Part shown: piece after piece, positions 46,829 through 59,102 of the stretch
Layout of the letters: each line of letters begins with the position of its first letter
Position numbering within the stretch: the stretch's first letter is position 1
Assembly (NCBI GenBank): GCA_963513935.1
Contig: OY740773.1
Span: 101,603,291-101,667,290 of the forward strand
DNA length: 64,000 bases
Direction of reading: 5' to 3'
From: Aphrophora alni
Taxonomy: Eukaryota > Arthropoda > Insecta > Hemiptera > Aphrophoridae
Program-made: the position numbers and the translations under genes
The notes under the pieces: model-generated
What the model was told of the DNA's origin: nothing
What the model saw: only the letters and a program-made list of their open reading frames with translations
Databases searched by the model: none

Positions 46829-47489
46829 CATTGTTTTAAAAAATACATGTTGATTTAATATTAACAATTCATATTTTGATGTAGGTGATCTTTCTGATGA
46901 ATGTAGATATTGTATTTCACTTTTGATGAAATAACCAAACAAATGTCATTATTTATCTCTAACTGAAAATGACTAGTTTCTTTAAAATTTACAATTCTTT
47001 TGTTAATTCATGTAGAATATTATTTTATATTTGCATTATCATGTTTAGATACAAAATATATATAGGTATAATTGTTTAGGTACACTCTTTATTATTATAT
47101 AACTATGAAAAATGTGCTTGTCCTCTAAATGAAATAAAAATAAATGCTGACCTTGATAATTATTGCTTTTAAATGGTGCAAACTTCAATTAAGTGTCGTC
47201 CCGCTTGGCAATAATCTTTATTCAACAAATATTTTAAAAATTGCAAACTCATTCACATTTTGGAGACTTAAGTTCAAGGATTTGATTATTTTATTTTAAT
47301 TTGTGATAGAAATCACTTCAATCATCTGCTGATGTTAGTCCAGTCTTAATTATTAATTTCGTTGGGGTTAACTCATATGGCAAGAAATATAAACAAAGTA
47401 AGTGTCTATACAAAACATATTCTTTTTTGTATTTTTTTTTTTATATACACGGTAGCTTTAAAGACACTTTTTCCTCCTTAACTTTGTTT
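46829..47489. other. Intron 4: no further gene
   Basis: AT-rich DNA that would be the 3' UTR of the candidate alternative exon up to about 47155. Otherwise I see nothing. Confidence 0.4.
47133..47138 (+). terminator. AATAAA polyadenylation signal, candidate
   Basis: An AATAAA 305 bases after the TGA of the candidate alternative exon, followed by AAATAAATG. Such hexamers are frequent in AT-rich DNA, so its value depends on that exon being real. Confidence 0.25.
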
Positions 47490-47493
47490 TTAA

Positions 47494-48576
47494 CCCTTTC
47501 CACTCGAACACCGAACCTGGTTCGGGTCCACTATTTATCGGTAGCGGTCGAACACCGGACCTAGTTCGGGTTTCGGTAATGCGTAGAATATTATTGATTC
47601 ATAGATGTTTTAATGTTATCTGATTTGTGTGGATTGTGCTGCTATCTAACGAGAAGAGTTTGAACTATCTGAACATTTCATTTCTGTTAGGTATTACAGT
47701 TTCATTTTGGTTTTGTACAGCTGAAATTATGTCGACATTGTCAGCTGTCCGCTGTGTTTGTTTACTGCGCAGTTGCAATCGCGATCGTCTTTAGCATGTG
47801 TATTATCTTGAGAAAAACTGTTATTATTGTAATTATTTACTTTTGAAACATTCTTATTTTTATCTAATGTGTATTTTAAGATGTGTATAATCTAGTGAAC
47901 TGTCAGATTAAATTAGGAAGCCAAGCCTAATAACATAAATTGTGATCGATGTGGTGGAATTTAGGTTAGTGATTTTGTGTTTTTGTTATTTGTGTCTGAA
48001 GGACTACAAATCATAAAAGTAGGCAAAAGTCTTTTCTTTTTTTTTATTAGTAAACTTTCTAAGTCTGTACACAATTTCATAATGTATAATGGTGGTTTAT
48101 AAGAATATTTTAGTAGCCTATAGCAATGTTTATAAATTAAAGTTTGAAAAGGCTAAAAAAAGTAGTTTGGTATTATATTTTTAATTTTTTTAATTATTTT
48201 TATATTAGGGTTATCATTATATATTTTTAACTAAAACATTCACCAAATTTAAGAAATAATTAGTTTCAGTAGTTTTAGAAATATATAACCTCCATAAAAA
48301 AATGTTTTTCCCTAAATTTTCTGAAAAACTTGAATTTTATTATTTTTTTATGCACCATACTATAGTATATAAAAAAATATTTACTAACATTAAAATTCTT
48401 TTTATATAGATTTCATAATGCCATAAATGTTCTTGAACTAAAATAACATCTTAATTAATACTTTGTTGTCATGGAATCCAATTACAAGCAATGTATGCTA
48501 TGTGTGTTGATATTTGCCTAAAATTAAATGCAAGCAGATAGGGAAAATCAGCTCTTGCAAATGAGATGGGAAAGGG
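47494..48576. mobile_element. piggyBac-type MITE, 1.08 kb
   Basis: TTAA at 47490-47493 and 48577-48580 brackets inverted ends CCCTTTCCACTC (left) and CCCTTTCCCATC (right, read inward). Inside the left end a block is repeated: CGAACACCGAACCTGGTTCG at about 47505 and CGAACACCGGACCTAGTTCG at about 47549, each with the palindrome GAACCnGGTTC or a variant. No transposase is present. TTAA duplications and these ends point to piggyBac-type mobilisation. Confidence 0.8.
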
Positions 48577-48604
48577 TTAATTCAGATAGCTTTCCCTCAT
48601 GGGT

Positions 48605-48852
48605 TCACTTATAGTGATTATGGGCTTGGCAGCTCCGAGTGACCCTAGCTGGATTTATACTTTTTTCATGTAGTCTTGGGTTAGAACACTTTCATCTTTC
48701 CTATCAGGCCTCCCTTAATCAATTCTTCTTTTTTCCAACCACGATGCTATTTGAGTGTGCAAGGGCTAAGAGTCTTTATTTTATGCTCTTTCTTCCATTT
48801 TTCCATAAGACGATGATAATCGAGAGATTTTTTATCTTTCATACATCGAGAA
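48605..48852 (+). repeat. Putative SINE family, copy 4
   Basis: The head TTCACTTATAGTGATTATGG, CTTGGCAGCTCCGAGTG (A-box-like), CTAGCTGGATTTATAC, TTGGGTTAGAACAC (B-box position), CATCTTTCCTATCAGG, GGGCTAAGAGTCTTTATTTT and GACGATGATAATCGAGAG match the family. It lies only 25 bases from the end of the TTAA element. Confidence 0.7.
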
Positions 48853-49408
48853 AAAAATTAAGATAGCTAATCACATTTTGTGGCAATCTCTTTCATACTA
48901 AACACTTTATTTGGTTTACTCACATATCACAGAGTTTCTAACATTATTATTTATTATTAAGTAACATTTATTTGTTGTACTTACCAAGAGCCAGGATGGT
49001 TAATCCCTGTGGATGTGCTACTGAAAACGGTCTTAATTAAATAAAGAAATGAAATTGGAAGAGAGGGGACTGAAATGTGTGTAGACAATAACACACTGTA
49101 ATTTCATAACTTGCCACTTGTATATACACCTTTGGTTTGTAATTAGTTAGTCATCAGGCATGTGACATTTTGAGGCTATGCAAACACATACAGAGTTTTG
49201 TTGTGGTATGTTTATAAACAAGTAGGCCTACATCTGTGATGTTTCATTTTGTTATTTGTTTTGAGTCTGAATCACAAGAAAACTGTAATGAACTAATTAA
49301 TTATGATTTAGTATTTGCTATTACTCACATCAAAACCTCGAAAAGTAACTACTGATTAATGTTTATAAGTGGGGGGGGGGGGTTTTACAACTTGTTCTTC
49401 TTAAACTT

Positions 49409-49472
<64 letters not shown>

Positions 49473-49657
49473 TTTGTTAGAAAATAATCAGAGTATCATA
49501 CACAGAATGTCCCAAAAATTCATACAATGTGTTTTTTTGTCTTTGTCTTAACTATAAAAAAATATTTTTGGCCCTTCCTTAAACTAAAGCAAATAATACA
49601 TTAAACTTTTTCCTTTTGAATTTAATTGTTTTTCCCAAATTTATAGTTGTAATGAGA
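48853..49657. other. Intron 4: G12 run and (TA)n microsatellite
   Basis: A run of 12 G at 49371-49382 and about 58 bases of TA at 49412-49469. The rest is AT-rich with no gene. Confidence 0.7.
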
Positions 49658-49785
49658 AATAGTATATTTCATCACTAGGACCAAAAGTGAAGCTTTTCGA
49701 TACAAGCTCAAGTTTAATGGCCAAGGCCGGAAAATGAGCGAGGATCGAAAAGCTTCTTTTGGTCCAAGTGAGGAACTATATTTTT
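49658..49785. repeat. Hairpin with GACCAAAAG arms
   Basis: AATAGTATATTTCATCACTA then GGACCAAAAGTGAAGCTTTT CGAT pairs with ATCGAAAAGCTTCTTTTGGT then CCAAGTGAGGAACTATATTT. The arms are about 42-45 bases with mismatches and the loop about 38. It is organised like the hairpin at 41660-41778, though the sequence differs. Confidence 0.75.
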
Positions 49786-50725
49786 TGTTATACTGCAAAC
49801 AATATAAGAAAAGAATTTCACAAAAACTAAAATGTTATAACCTATTTACCTTCAAAAGTTTGAACAAGTTACGAGCTATTATAGCTGTTTAGTTGTGTTA
49901 GTGGTACTTATTTATAAAATCGATGGTAACAGCTGTTTTATCTGTTATTTACAATCGACAGTATCGGTTGTTTTTATAGATTCTTTACAATTGTTAATTA
50001 ATACACATAATTGAAGTAACAGCTGATGACCTCGACCTCAGCTGATGTTTTTAGGTCCTAGGACTAAAAAGAACAACTTTAGCATCTCAAATCATGTATT
50101 GAAAACAGATGTTTTTAAAGCAGTATGACGAAAAAAGCAATTATAATTGGGTTCAATTGTGATCGGGAAATGTCAACTTCAATCTACTTGAACAATAAAA
50201 TACAAAATGAAATTTTAAGGAATTTAAAAATAACAACAAAAAGAAGAGAAATTTTCCGGAAGACCTTTCTATTTAGCATTTTATTTATTTATTTAATGAA
50301 GAGTTTTTTTCATAAAAACATTGTTTATAATAATTAGTAATATATTTAAGATGTTTCCTACCTTGTTCAAGTCAGAAATTGTTCAATGACTTTGGCAGTT
50401 TTCAAGTATGACCTCACGCTGTAGCACGGTTGATTAAAATTTTAATTTGAGCACTTTCACAAATTTGGTATTTCAGAGTTCAAAAATATACCTTACTAAT
50501 ATAAACAAAACAAACACTGATCGTGTATTGTCATTGTTTGAACAAATGAAATTAATTTTGAAAAGCATTGCGGAGTGACAAAAGGAAATAATTAAGGAGT
50601 GATAATTAAACCAGTCAATTCACCATTGACTGTACCAAGCGGCTTAGCATGGACTGTACTATACCAAAATATACTGAACAGAACTTATTGTCAATCAACA
50701 TGAGTGTTCCGGAAGATCAACCGAC
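49786..50725. other. Intron 4: no gene recognised
   Basis: A 70-residue open frame (50125-50337) is Lys/Ile/Asn-rich with no recognised motif. No other structure is supported. Confidence 0.4.
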
Positions 50726-50941
50726 ATGTCATCTTTAGATTACTTTTTTGGGGGCTAGTTAAAAAACAGTGTGTATAAAACTTGGCCAAATGATATCAAT
50801 GACTTCCAGCGAATATTACATGAAGCAGCAGAAATCCCTTCTGAGGTGCTACAGAATGTGATTAATGTCTATTACAATTGCTTCATGCCAAATTGCAGGA
50901 GGGAAACAGTTCGAGCATTTATTGTAAATAGAACAAAGTAA
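50726..50941 (+). pseudogene. Mariner-like transposase C-terminal fragment
   Basis: The frame reads SSLDYFFGG, a stop where Trp or Tyr is usual, then LKNSVYKTWPNDINDFQRIL and EAAEIPSEVLQNVINVYY before a TAA. The PxDYFLWGxLKxxVY block and IPxEVLxxV helix form the C-terminus of mariner-like DDE proteins. It is on the opposite strand to the two copies at 42-45 kb and keeps only the end. Confidence 0.7.
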
Positions 50942-50999
50942 TCTACAATAACATATCCATTTTTAACTGCTGTATGTGGGGGGGGGGGGATTAAAACAC

Positions 51000-51189
51000 A
51001 TTTTAATTTATTTTTGCTCTACTTTAAAACACAAAATCATTAAATGAATTTTTGGGGTATTTTGTATATGGTCCCAATAATTATTTTTTGTTCATTTCAT
51101 AGATAGAGGTCACTGTCTACAAAATTCTGTTTGTTTTATATCTCTATTTAAATTAGATTCAGAGATATTAATCCGGCCATCTAAATTAA
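51000..51189. other. Intron 4: nothing recognised
   Basis: AT-rich spacer after a G-run at about 50978-50989. Confidence 0.4.
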
Positions 51190-51440
51190 GTCATTCTAAT
51201 AATTTCTGAACACGGTGTGTAAAGGATCAAAGACTTTAAAGTAAATGTTCTAATACTGATTCCTATGGAACTCCACAAGTCACAACCACCTATTAAGAAA
51301 TCCTCACATCACTGCTATCTTCCAATCAGATAAGATTGAATCCATGAAATCTATAGAGAGTAAATACAGATTCATTGGAGTTTTAAATAATAGAGAATCA
51401 AAAGCCGTAGAAAACTTGAATGAAGTTAACATTTGTTAAA
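51190..51440 (-). pseudogene. Non-LTR reverse-transcriptase fragment
   Basis: On the minus strand, pieces in changing frames read FSTAFDSLLF (the SKAFDxVNH block, about 51415), WIQSYLIGR (about 51345, the WFxSYLxxR block), and VTCGVP then ESVLEHLL after a stop (about 51280). The last is the GVPQGSVLGPLLF block of reverse transcriptase with Gly and Gln codons mutated. The order and spacing are those of CR1/Jockey-type RTs. It ends before the catalytic YxDD. Confidence 0.6.
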
Positions 51441-52163
51441 TCTCACTCAGTTCAAAAAATGTCTTTTCATCAAAATTATATCAGTTTGACAATGAGTTAT
51501 TTTGGCTCCTAGTCTAATCGTTGTAACTTAGAATTTTGTAACAGACATAGAAATCAGTTCAATTTTGTCTCAAAATTTGTTCTAAAATACTGTCAACATA
51601 TTGGTTACCATTTCTTTAAAAAAATTTGGGATGAAAATTATCGTTGAAATAACAAAAACTATAGTACTGATATAAAGGCATAATTTTTGTAAATCTTTTA
51701 ATTTCGATAAAATTTGAATGTTTTTAATCGCAAATTTAAAAAAATGATAATGGAGCAATGTAATAGGCTATATTTAATGTCCGTTACAAACTCACATATT
51801 TCCAAAAATTTAAATGACTTTCATTCTCATATAATACTTTTTTCATATAAATATGTAAAAGTTGGAAAGTAATGAAAAAAGTCGAAAAGAATAGGAGTGG
51901 CTGTTATGTTTTGAATACTTAAAATGTACTCAAATTATAAGATTGTTATTGTTAAATAATAAAAATATTTTAAATTTTTGTTTTAACTATCTAGGATTTC
52001 TTTTCTATTTTAAGTGTACAAAAACATTCCATTAGCAAAACGTCTGGTTAAATATTTCTTTTTGTTCTACTAGGCTTTACTTTTTTCCAAAATCATTTCT
52101 TATATAATTTAATATTGCAGATATTTTTTTCAAATAATCAATTGTGTAATTACATTTTTCCAG
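51441..52163. other. Intron 4 end: no gene recognised
   Basis: AT-rich DNA to the exon 5 acceptor; nothing else supported. Confidence 0.45.
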
Positions 52164-52449
52164 AGACAGTAATGATTGGGGGCGTGGAAGCGGCGGTGGA
52201 AGCTGGAACGACCGGCGCAATCGAGACGGCGACAGGGACCGCGACCGTGATAGTGGTTCCCAACAACAACGCTACACCAACGATCGTTGGCAATCACCAC
52301 GTGAGAACGATTGGACCACACCAACGGCTAAGGATGAACGCCTGGAAGTTGAACTGTTTGGTGTCGGCAACACCGGCATTAACTTTAACAAATATGAGGA
52401 TATCCCAGTCGAAGCAACTGGGGAGGATGTCCCGAAGCACATCGATTCG
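52164..52449 (+). CDS. bel: belle coding exon 5
   Basis: It encodes residues 118 (split) to 213. [20 protein letters not shown] begins the last part of the disordered arm. [10 protein letters not shown] is an Arg/Asp dipeptide run (starting near residue 138). [20 protein letters not shown] and [18 protein letters not shown] then enter the conserved pre-helicase block shared by all DDX3/Ded1 proteins, ending KHIDS. Acceptor TTTTTCCAG at 52155-52163 and donor GTAAGG at 52450, phase 2 in and 0 out. The stronger local GC content marks it against the intron. Confidence 0.96.
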
Positions 52450-52609
52450 GTAAGGGAAAACAGCATAAATTTTGTAATTTTATACATAATTCTGTTTAAG
52501 GTTTTAAATTTTACCAATTGGGTAATTTATAATTAAAAAGATTAATTTTAATGTAAAGAAATTTGTCTTGTTTACTTTTTACTCCATGTAAAAAGAGAGT
52601 AATGTGATT

Positions 52610-52880
52610 GTGAAGAAAGGTCACTTTTCAGTTGTATGCATATATCTGTTTTAGGTCACTTGTGTTTCAAAAAGTTTTTTTACAGAGTTTCTGGGTGTCC
52701 ATATGTATGTGTATTAATTTCCATCAATACACGATTATCAAAAACTGATCAATTCCAATAATACACATGAAATATAATTGACAACTCAAAATTTGGGGTA
52801 CATGTCGCATAAAAAGAAGGGGGGGGGGTTCACACTGGTAATTTCAATTTTATTTTAAAATCAGATCTAACAATTTTCAT
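52610..52880 (+). repeat. Weak third copy of the TCAAAATTTGGGG repeat
   Basis: The GACAACTCAAAATTTGGGGT block followed by AAAAAGAAGGG and AGATCTAACAATTTTCATAA matches the copies at 35.0 and 37.3 kb. The rest is too diverged to align by eye. Confidence 0.35.
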
Positions 52881-52911
52881 AAAAAATTTGCTTTATTACT
52901 ATTATATGACA

Positions 52912-53115
52912 TTCTCGAGGGAACCTAAGCTTTAGCTGTACTCTTCTTCATGTAAATGTAATCTTGGGTTAAATCCCTCTCTTTCATCTTCCCTAATAGG
53001 TCTCTCACGGCCAACTCTTTTTCTCTGTTTACTCTGGTGCTATTAGAGTATTTGGTTCTCCCTTTTTTTTATAAAGTGATAAAAGGTATTTTCCTTTAAA
53101 CAACAAGAAAAAGAG
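52912..53115 (+). repeat. Putative SINE family, copy 5
   Basis: It contains TTCATGTAAATGTAATCTTG, GGGTTAAATCCCTCTC (B-box position), TTTCATCTTCCCTAATAGGT, a GGTGCTATTAGAGTAT block, and the end TTTCCTTTAAACAACAAG. The head is diverged. Confidence 0.6.
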
Positions 53116-53815
53116 GGGAATAATTGTTACCTATTATTATAGTAGTCTCCTCTCCTCCTATCTAAGTTTCAACTTGTGAATACACTAAAACTTGCTTTGG
53201 GTAATCTGTCTAAACAAGAACTAACTAAATAAATTACAGTAGAGTAAAACTAGTCAAACCAGAGACTACTATGTTGACTCTGTTAGAAATGGCAGTTGCT
53301 AGAAATTTAAAACGGTACTTAAATAATATTTGATTCACAAATAGCAATTTATTTAAAACCTTAAATACCAAATCTAATTTTAGTACAATTTCATTATCAA
53401 TTGTCACGTAATAATTTAGATTGTATCAAACCAACTAATTGTATAAACTTAGCTTGTTGGTGTAGTAGGAGTTAAGTAAATATGTATAAATCATCTAGCT
53501 TCTTGAACATTGTTTATTTAGATTTTTAAATAATTACACAATTCCTGTTTTCAAGTAATTCAATTTGTTTGGTATAGGCTAATATTAAAGATGAGAGATA
53601 TATTAAGTTCAAATTATTAATTATATACGTATGTATATTTTTTGTTGTTGTCAATATTCCAATTAGATTTTGTGTTGTTTTGTTTAAAGCCAGATCTAGG
53701 GTTTGACCCAATAGAATTTTATAAATTGTTTGATTTTTGGGAATTTTGGACACATAAGAATGTCCACACAGGATGACAGTATGGCAATGAGTCCAATCAA
53801 GTCCAATTTTTGCCA
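53116..53815. other. Intron 5: no gene recognised
   Basis: AT-rich sequence. A 96-residue open frame on the minus strand (53526-53816) has no recognised motif. Confidence 0.4.
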
Positions 53816-54860
53816 ATATCTATAGAAGAATTCAAGAAGAAAGTTTTGATTCTTTCGAGTTTAAACCAAAAGTATGTTGATGCCACTTTCGTCATATGAT
53901 TTTATGGTGACACTAAATTAAAACAGTTTTTTTGAATTGCTTAACAACACTTCCAATTTCATCTCCTTAACCATGGAAAACGAAGTGAATAATAAACTTT
54001 CCATTTTTAGTTGTTTGTGTTGAGAGATGTAAGAACTTCCTTTAAGACTTCGATTTACAGAAAAATCACATACTGGTTAGTACATAATTCATTTCACTAA
54101 CCATCCTATTACTGTCATGGAAGGAATAGTTCATTCCTTACTTGACAGAGATAATAATATTTGTTCTGATGAAGAGACTATAAACTGAGAACTAAATCGT
54201 ATTAGGGATGACTTAGTTACCAATGGATACCCTCAATCCATAATGTTAAAAAGTGATGTCTAAGGAAAATGAAGAGTATATAAATATACATGCCGGGATT
54301 ATCGAAAAAAGTTAGGCATATTCTAGAAAATATAAAATATGTACCACTTTTAATAATCAAAACACTGTTAAGCAACATTTCAGTAAAACCAAACTTAAAT
54401 ATGGCACTTGGGTTACTAAAAACTGTATTTACAGTATTAAATATGAATGTGACAGGCAGTATAAAAGACAAAAAGCGAGACAAAAAGACCTCTAAACATA
54501 AGAATTAGTAAACATAAAAAGAACATGTTTTTCCTAATTTTATGATACAAATTTTCTAATTTATTATTAGGCCTAATGGATAAATTGAAAATAGCCAAAC
54601 GTATTTGGTCTGATTTGGTCACAAATTTAATTGGAAGAGGCAAAAATAATACACTGGGAAAAACTTATATAAACGAAACTAATTGAAGCCTCATATATAA
54701 AGCTATTGAACAATATATCTGCCAAACCATTTTATAAATAAGTGGCTTCCGTTAAAAAAAACTGAATTAAAAATCAGAGATAAAATTCTTATAAGGCTGA
54801 AATTTTACCGCCTAATCCCCAGATGGGAATAATGATGATTGAGGACTAAAATTTTGAAAG
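53816..54860 (+). pseudogene. Penelope-like retroelement: RT end and GIY-YIG fragment
   Basis: In several frames one reads ESFDSFEFKPKV-like residues, KYVDATFVI (53870-53898; the YVDD catalytic box with the second Asp changed to Ala), FYGDTKLKQFF, FITNHPITVMEGIVHSLL-like and DDLVTNGYP (about 54215). PGLSKKVRHILENIKYV follows (54294 on), and then CIYSIKYECDRQYKRQ near 54425-54470. The last corresponds to the GIY-YIG endonuclease start with the Gly changed. RT followed by GIY-YIG is diagnostic of Penelope-like elements. Multiple stops make it dead. Confidence 0.72.
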
Positions 54861-55495
54861 AGGGACAAAAGATTGTTTACCCTGATAAACAGGAGAACTT
54901 TCTCTTAGTCACCCCTTTAACAATCAGTTGCTTGTCGTCCATTGTATAGTGTAAGCTTGTGTGTGAGTTCTGGATCACGTTTATATTTAACTTTAACTTT
55001 GACTGACTGCTCAGGCCTAGTTGTAGGCTTTAGTTCTTTGCTTAGGTTATATATTGTAGTCTTAGTTTGAAACACACATAATAGCCTATGTTGGTGTTTT
55101 TCTTTTTTATAATCTTGGTTTATCGAGTAGTTGATTAATATTCTAAAAACGTTGAATATTACTTTTTATATACATAAATGATGGAAAATATGTGATTAAA
55201 CAATATTTATAAGAATATGATCTTGGTTCTTGGTTGTAAGAAATTGTTTATTTGGGGTAATTCTGTTACCTGTCAAAATTTTCCTTATCCAAAAAACAAA
55301 AATTAAAATAATTTGTAATCTCTGAAATTTAGACGATCATGTCGAAATTCATTAAAAAAATTTAATATTTTAATATTGCCTAGTATTTACATTTTAAATG
55401 TTTTATTCTTTAAATACGACCTGAGCGATGTCACTCGGTATCAACGAGTACTCCATGCCAAAGAAAATACTTTTATCTTTCTTTCTGTAATAGTG
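54861..55495. other. Intron 5: no gene recognised
   Basis: AT-rich spacer. It may contain the 3' end of the Penelope-like copy, but I cannot define it. Confidence 0.4.
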
Positions 55496-55700
55496 AAAAC
55501 TATTCAGTGATCATAGCCTTATAAAATAAAAACTCTCAACCCTCAAATACCCTTAATAGCACCAGAGTTGGATGAGAACAAGAGCTGGTCAAGAGAGATC
55601 TGATAGGAAAGGTGAAAGAGAAGGATCTAACCCATGAATAAATGTATACATCCAGCTAGTTCTTCTGATTTACCATATTTGTATCCATTGTGAGTGAACT
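55496..55700 (-). repeat. Putative SINE family, copy 6 (reverse)
   Basis: On the minus strand it shows GTTCACTCACAATGGATAC, GAACTAGCTGGATGTATAC, GGGTTAGATCCTTCTC, CACCTTTCCTATCAGATCTC, TTGACCAGCTC, GGTGCTATTAAGGGTATT and TGAGGGTTGAGAGTTTTTAT. This is the only copy of the six in reverse orientation. Confidence 0.68.
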
Positions 55701-56169
55701 TCTGAGAGAGGAAAATACCTCAGTCTAATTCATAGTCTAAAACTATTTGATGTGCGAGTGAAGTTTTACAACAAGCTGCCCCAATATTTGAAAAAAAGGA
55801 GAATCTGTTGTTATGTTAAAGTTTAGAGAGTTACTTGGCCATTTTATTTTGTTAAAGGGTACTTGAAGATTGAAAATATTATTTGAAATGTGTCCGTTAT
55901 TTATTGGTATATTATATTTACATGTAATGTTACTAAATAAAATTGTATTTAATGTACATTATGACAATCCAAATATCCATTGTAGCCTATCTGCATATCT
56001 GAGGCAATAAATACAAATATTAAAATAATCTGTTTAAAAAAAAGAAGAAATGTTCTATAAAATTATAGTATCCAACCTAGTTTCAATCAACCTCTAAAAT
56101 TTACATTTACACCAATGATAAGTATTATTTATTACAATAATGAATATCTCTAATTTAGTCCTTTATAAT
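55701..56169. other. Intron 5: no gene recognised
   Basis: AT-rich spacer; nothing supported. Confidence 0.4.
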
Positions 56170-57240
56170 TTCAGTTCAGTGTATGAAAATCATTCAAACA
56201 AGATTTAAACCTGGCTATTCTGCTACTGATAATCTGCAAACTATCAACCAAATTATAGAAAAATCGTTGGAGTACAATTCTCGTTTTCATTGACTTTGAC
56301 GAAGTATTTGAATCTTTAGTTCATAAGAGAGCATAAAGGAACTTGAAATTTATCCTATTTATACAGATGCTATTACTATATCTGTACTAAAATAATGAGG
56401 AGGTTGGAAAGGAAATTCAAGATGGAAGATATGTGGAGCAAGAGTGTCCACTCTCACTCTTACTCTCTGTGTGCTCAATTGTATTAGTTATTTAAGGAAG
56501 GAAAGGAATTGGTATAAATGAGTTCTCTTAATGAAATTTTTAATTATTGGTGGCAAATATATGGGAGAATCTTCAAACAATACTGGAGAATTTGGCAACA
56601 CTTATCGGAGGTAGGATGCTACTACTGAATCCTATATAAACCAAAGTAGTGACTAAAAAAAAAACCCTGTAGTGGTAGAGAGGGTTAACATTGAATATTG
56701 TTAGAAATAATTTGTTAGAAGAGAAAGATTTATAGTGTAAGAATGTAAGTAGGCTAGAATGTGTAGTTATGTGAATAAGTAGCACAAAATAAAAAATTGT
56801 GCAACTGCTGACTACGCCTACTGATCTGCTTTATATTTGTGAACATGACACAATTGAGGGGACAGGAGGTGGAAACGTTTTAAATGGCCAGAGAGAACAA
56901 AAACTAGAGAAAACTCTCATTCTTTTTGTTCTCCTGGTTAATTAAAAGCTTTCCTAACAATATGTAAAGGATTACAGATATTTAAGTCAGATTTTATCCT
57001 TCACCAGAGTGGTAAGGGAGGTGATTAGAAGACTTAATTCTGGTTTAAGGAAGTCTTGGCCTTTCAGGAGACTTATTACGTCTGACTTCTTAAATGGATT
57101 AAAAGCAAAGGAGGAACTGTACTTTGTATATCCAACCATTCTGTATGGATGCTAAAACTTGGGCACTCTGAACTCAACTGCATAGGAGATTGGAGAATAC
57201 AATATAGTATGAATAATAAGATGTCAAGGAGAGCTGTTAT
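56170..57240 (+). pseudogene. RTE-type non-LTR reverse-transcriptase pseudogene
   Basis: Blocks in shifting frames follow an RTE/endonuclease-RT protein. FKPGYSATDNLQTINQIIEK starts near 56199. VFIDFDEVFESLVHKRA comes next (56285-56335; VDFEKAFDSV in the family), then NEEVGKEIQDGRYVEQECPL near 56390-56450 (KGVRQGCPLSPxLF in the family, Gly lost). Then ENLQTILENLATLIGGRMLL-like near 56570-56620, and the thumb RRLNSGLRKSWPFRRLITSD, LKAKEELYFVYPTILYGC near 57030-57150. It is heavily mutated and lacks a clear catalytic YADD. Confidence 0.75.
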
Positions 57241-57540
57241 TGAAGAACATGCCGAAAGAATCATATTTTTTAAAGGGGAAAGTGGGTTGATCATGGTACG
57301 TCCAAGATGGATGCTGGTTTTCTGAGTCAGACAGTCGATGCCGACTCGGCATGGGTATATCCTTTGTTGCTAAGCAGGACTGACCATAATGCACATGCAT
57401 GCAGACTAACTGCCCACTGGCAGTCTGACTCTGATTTTTACTGGAATGATTTTTCATTCTGGTTTCAGACGACCTGCTGCTCGGACTGTCATTTTTCGTT
57501 CGTGTGTTGAGTGTGTTTGAGTATTTTTTATTTTGTTACG

Positions 57541-57925
57541 ATGGATATCGAGGATTTGATATCAAAAGTTCAGACATTGATGACATAATGTTTCTTAAAA
57601 GTCTGCTGCCGTTCGTCTTAAAAGTACCCCCAGAAAAAAACGTATTTTCTGGAGCCGTATTCAAGAAGTTATGGAGGAGTTTGCTTACCAGGGAGGACCT
57701 TTGCAGCAGCCATCTCCAGGACCGTCGACAAGTAGACCTACTCCGCATCCATCCCCAAATCTGTCAACAAGTTCGTATAGTAGTAGGGCTTCGCCAGTTG
57801 ATAACTATTACCACATATTGCCAGCACTACGAGTATTCTCACAAAATCGAGATGAATTCCCTAGAAGCTCGACCTTTTCACAGCTTCAAAATATGTATCA
57901 TCCAGATTTTGAGCGCAATTTTTAA
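57541..57925 (+). pseudogene. MADF/BESS-type gene fragment
   Basis: It starts MDIEDLISKVQ, like the first helix of a MADF domain. Within 15 codons and in another frame it passes into SSDIDDIMFLKSLLPFVLKV and PPEKNVFSGAVFKKL, the BESS motif pattern found at the C-terminus of MADF-BESS proteins. A third frame then gives MEEFAYQGGPLQQPSPGPST, a Pro/Ser-rich stretch and PDFERNF. The bulk of the MADF domain is missing and two frame changes are needed. It could derive from the MADF-like accessory gene of a PIF/Harbinger element or from a retrocopy. Confidence 0.4.

Positions 57926-59102
<1,177 letters not shown>

Noticed and set aside
52115..52517. Open frames of 112, 64 and 81 residues overlapping exon 5
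   Set aside because: They are shadows of the GC-richer Belle exon in other frames. The spliced frame alone gives the conserved GNTGINF block.
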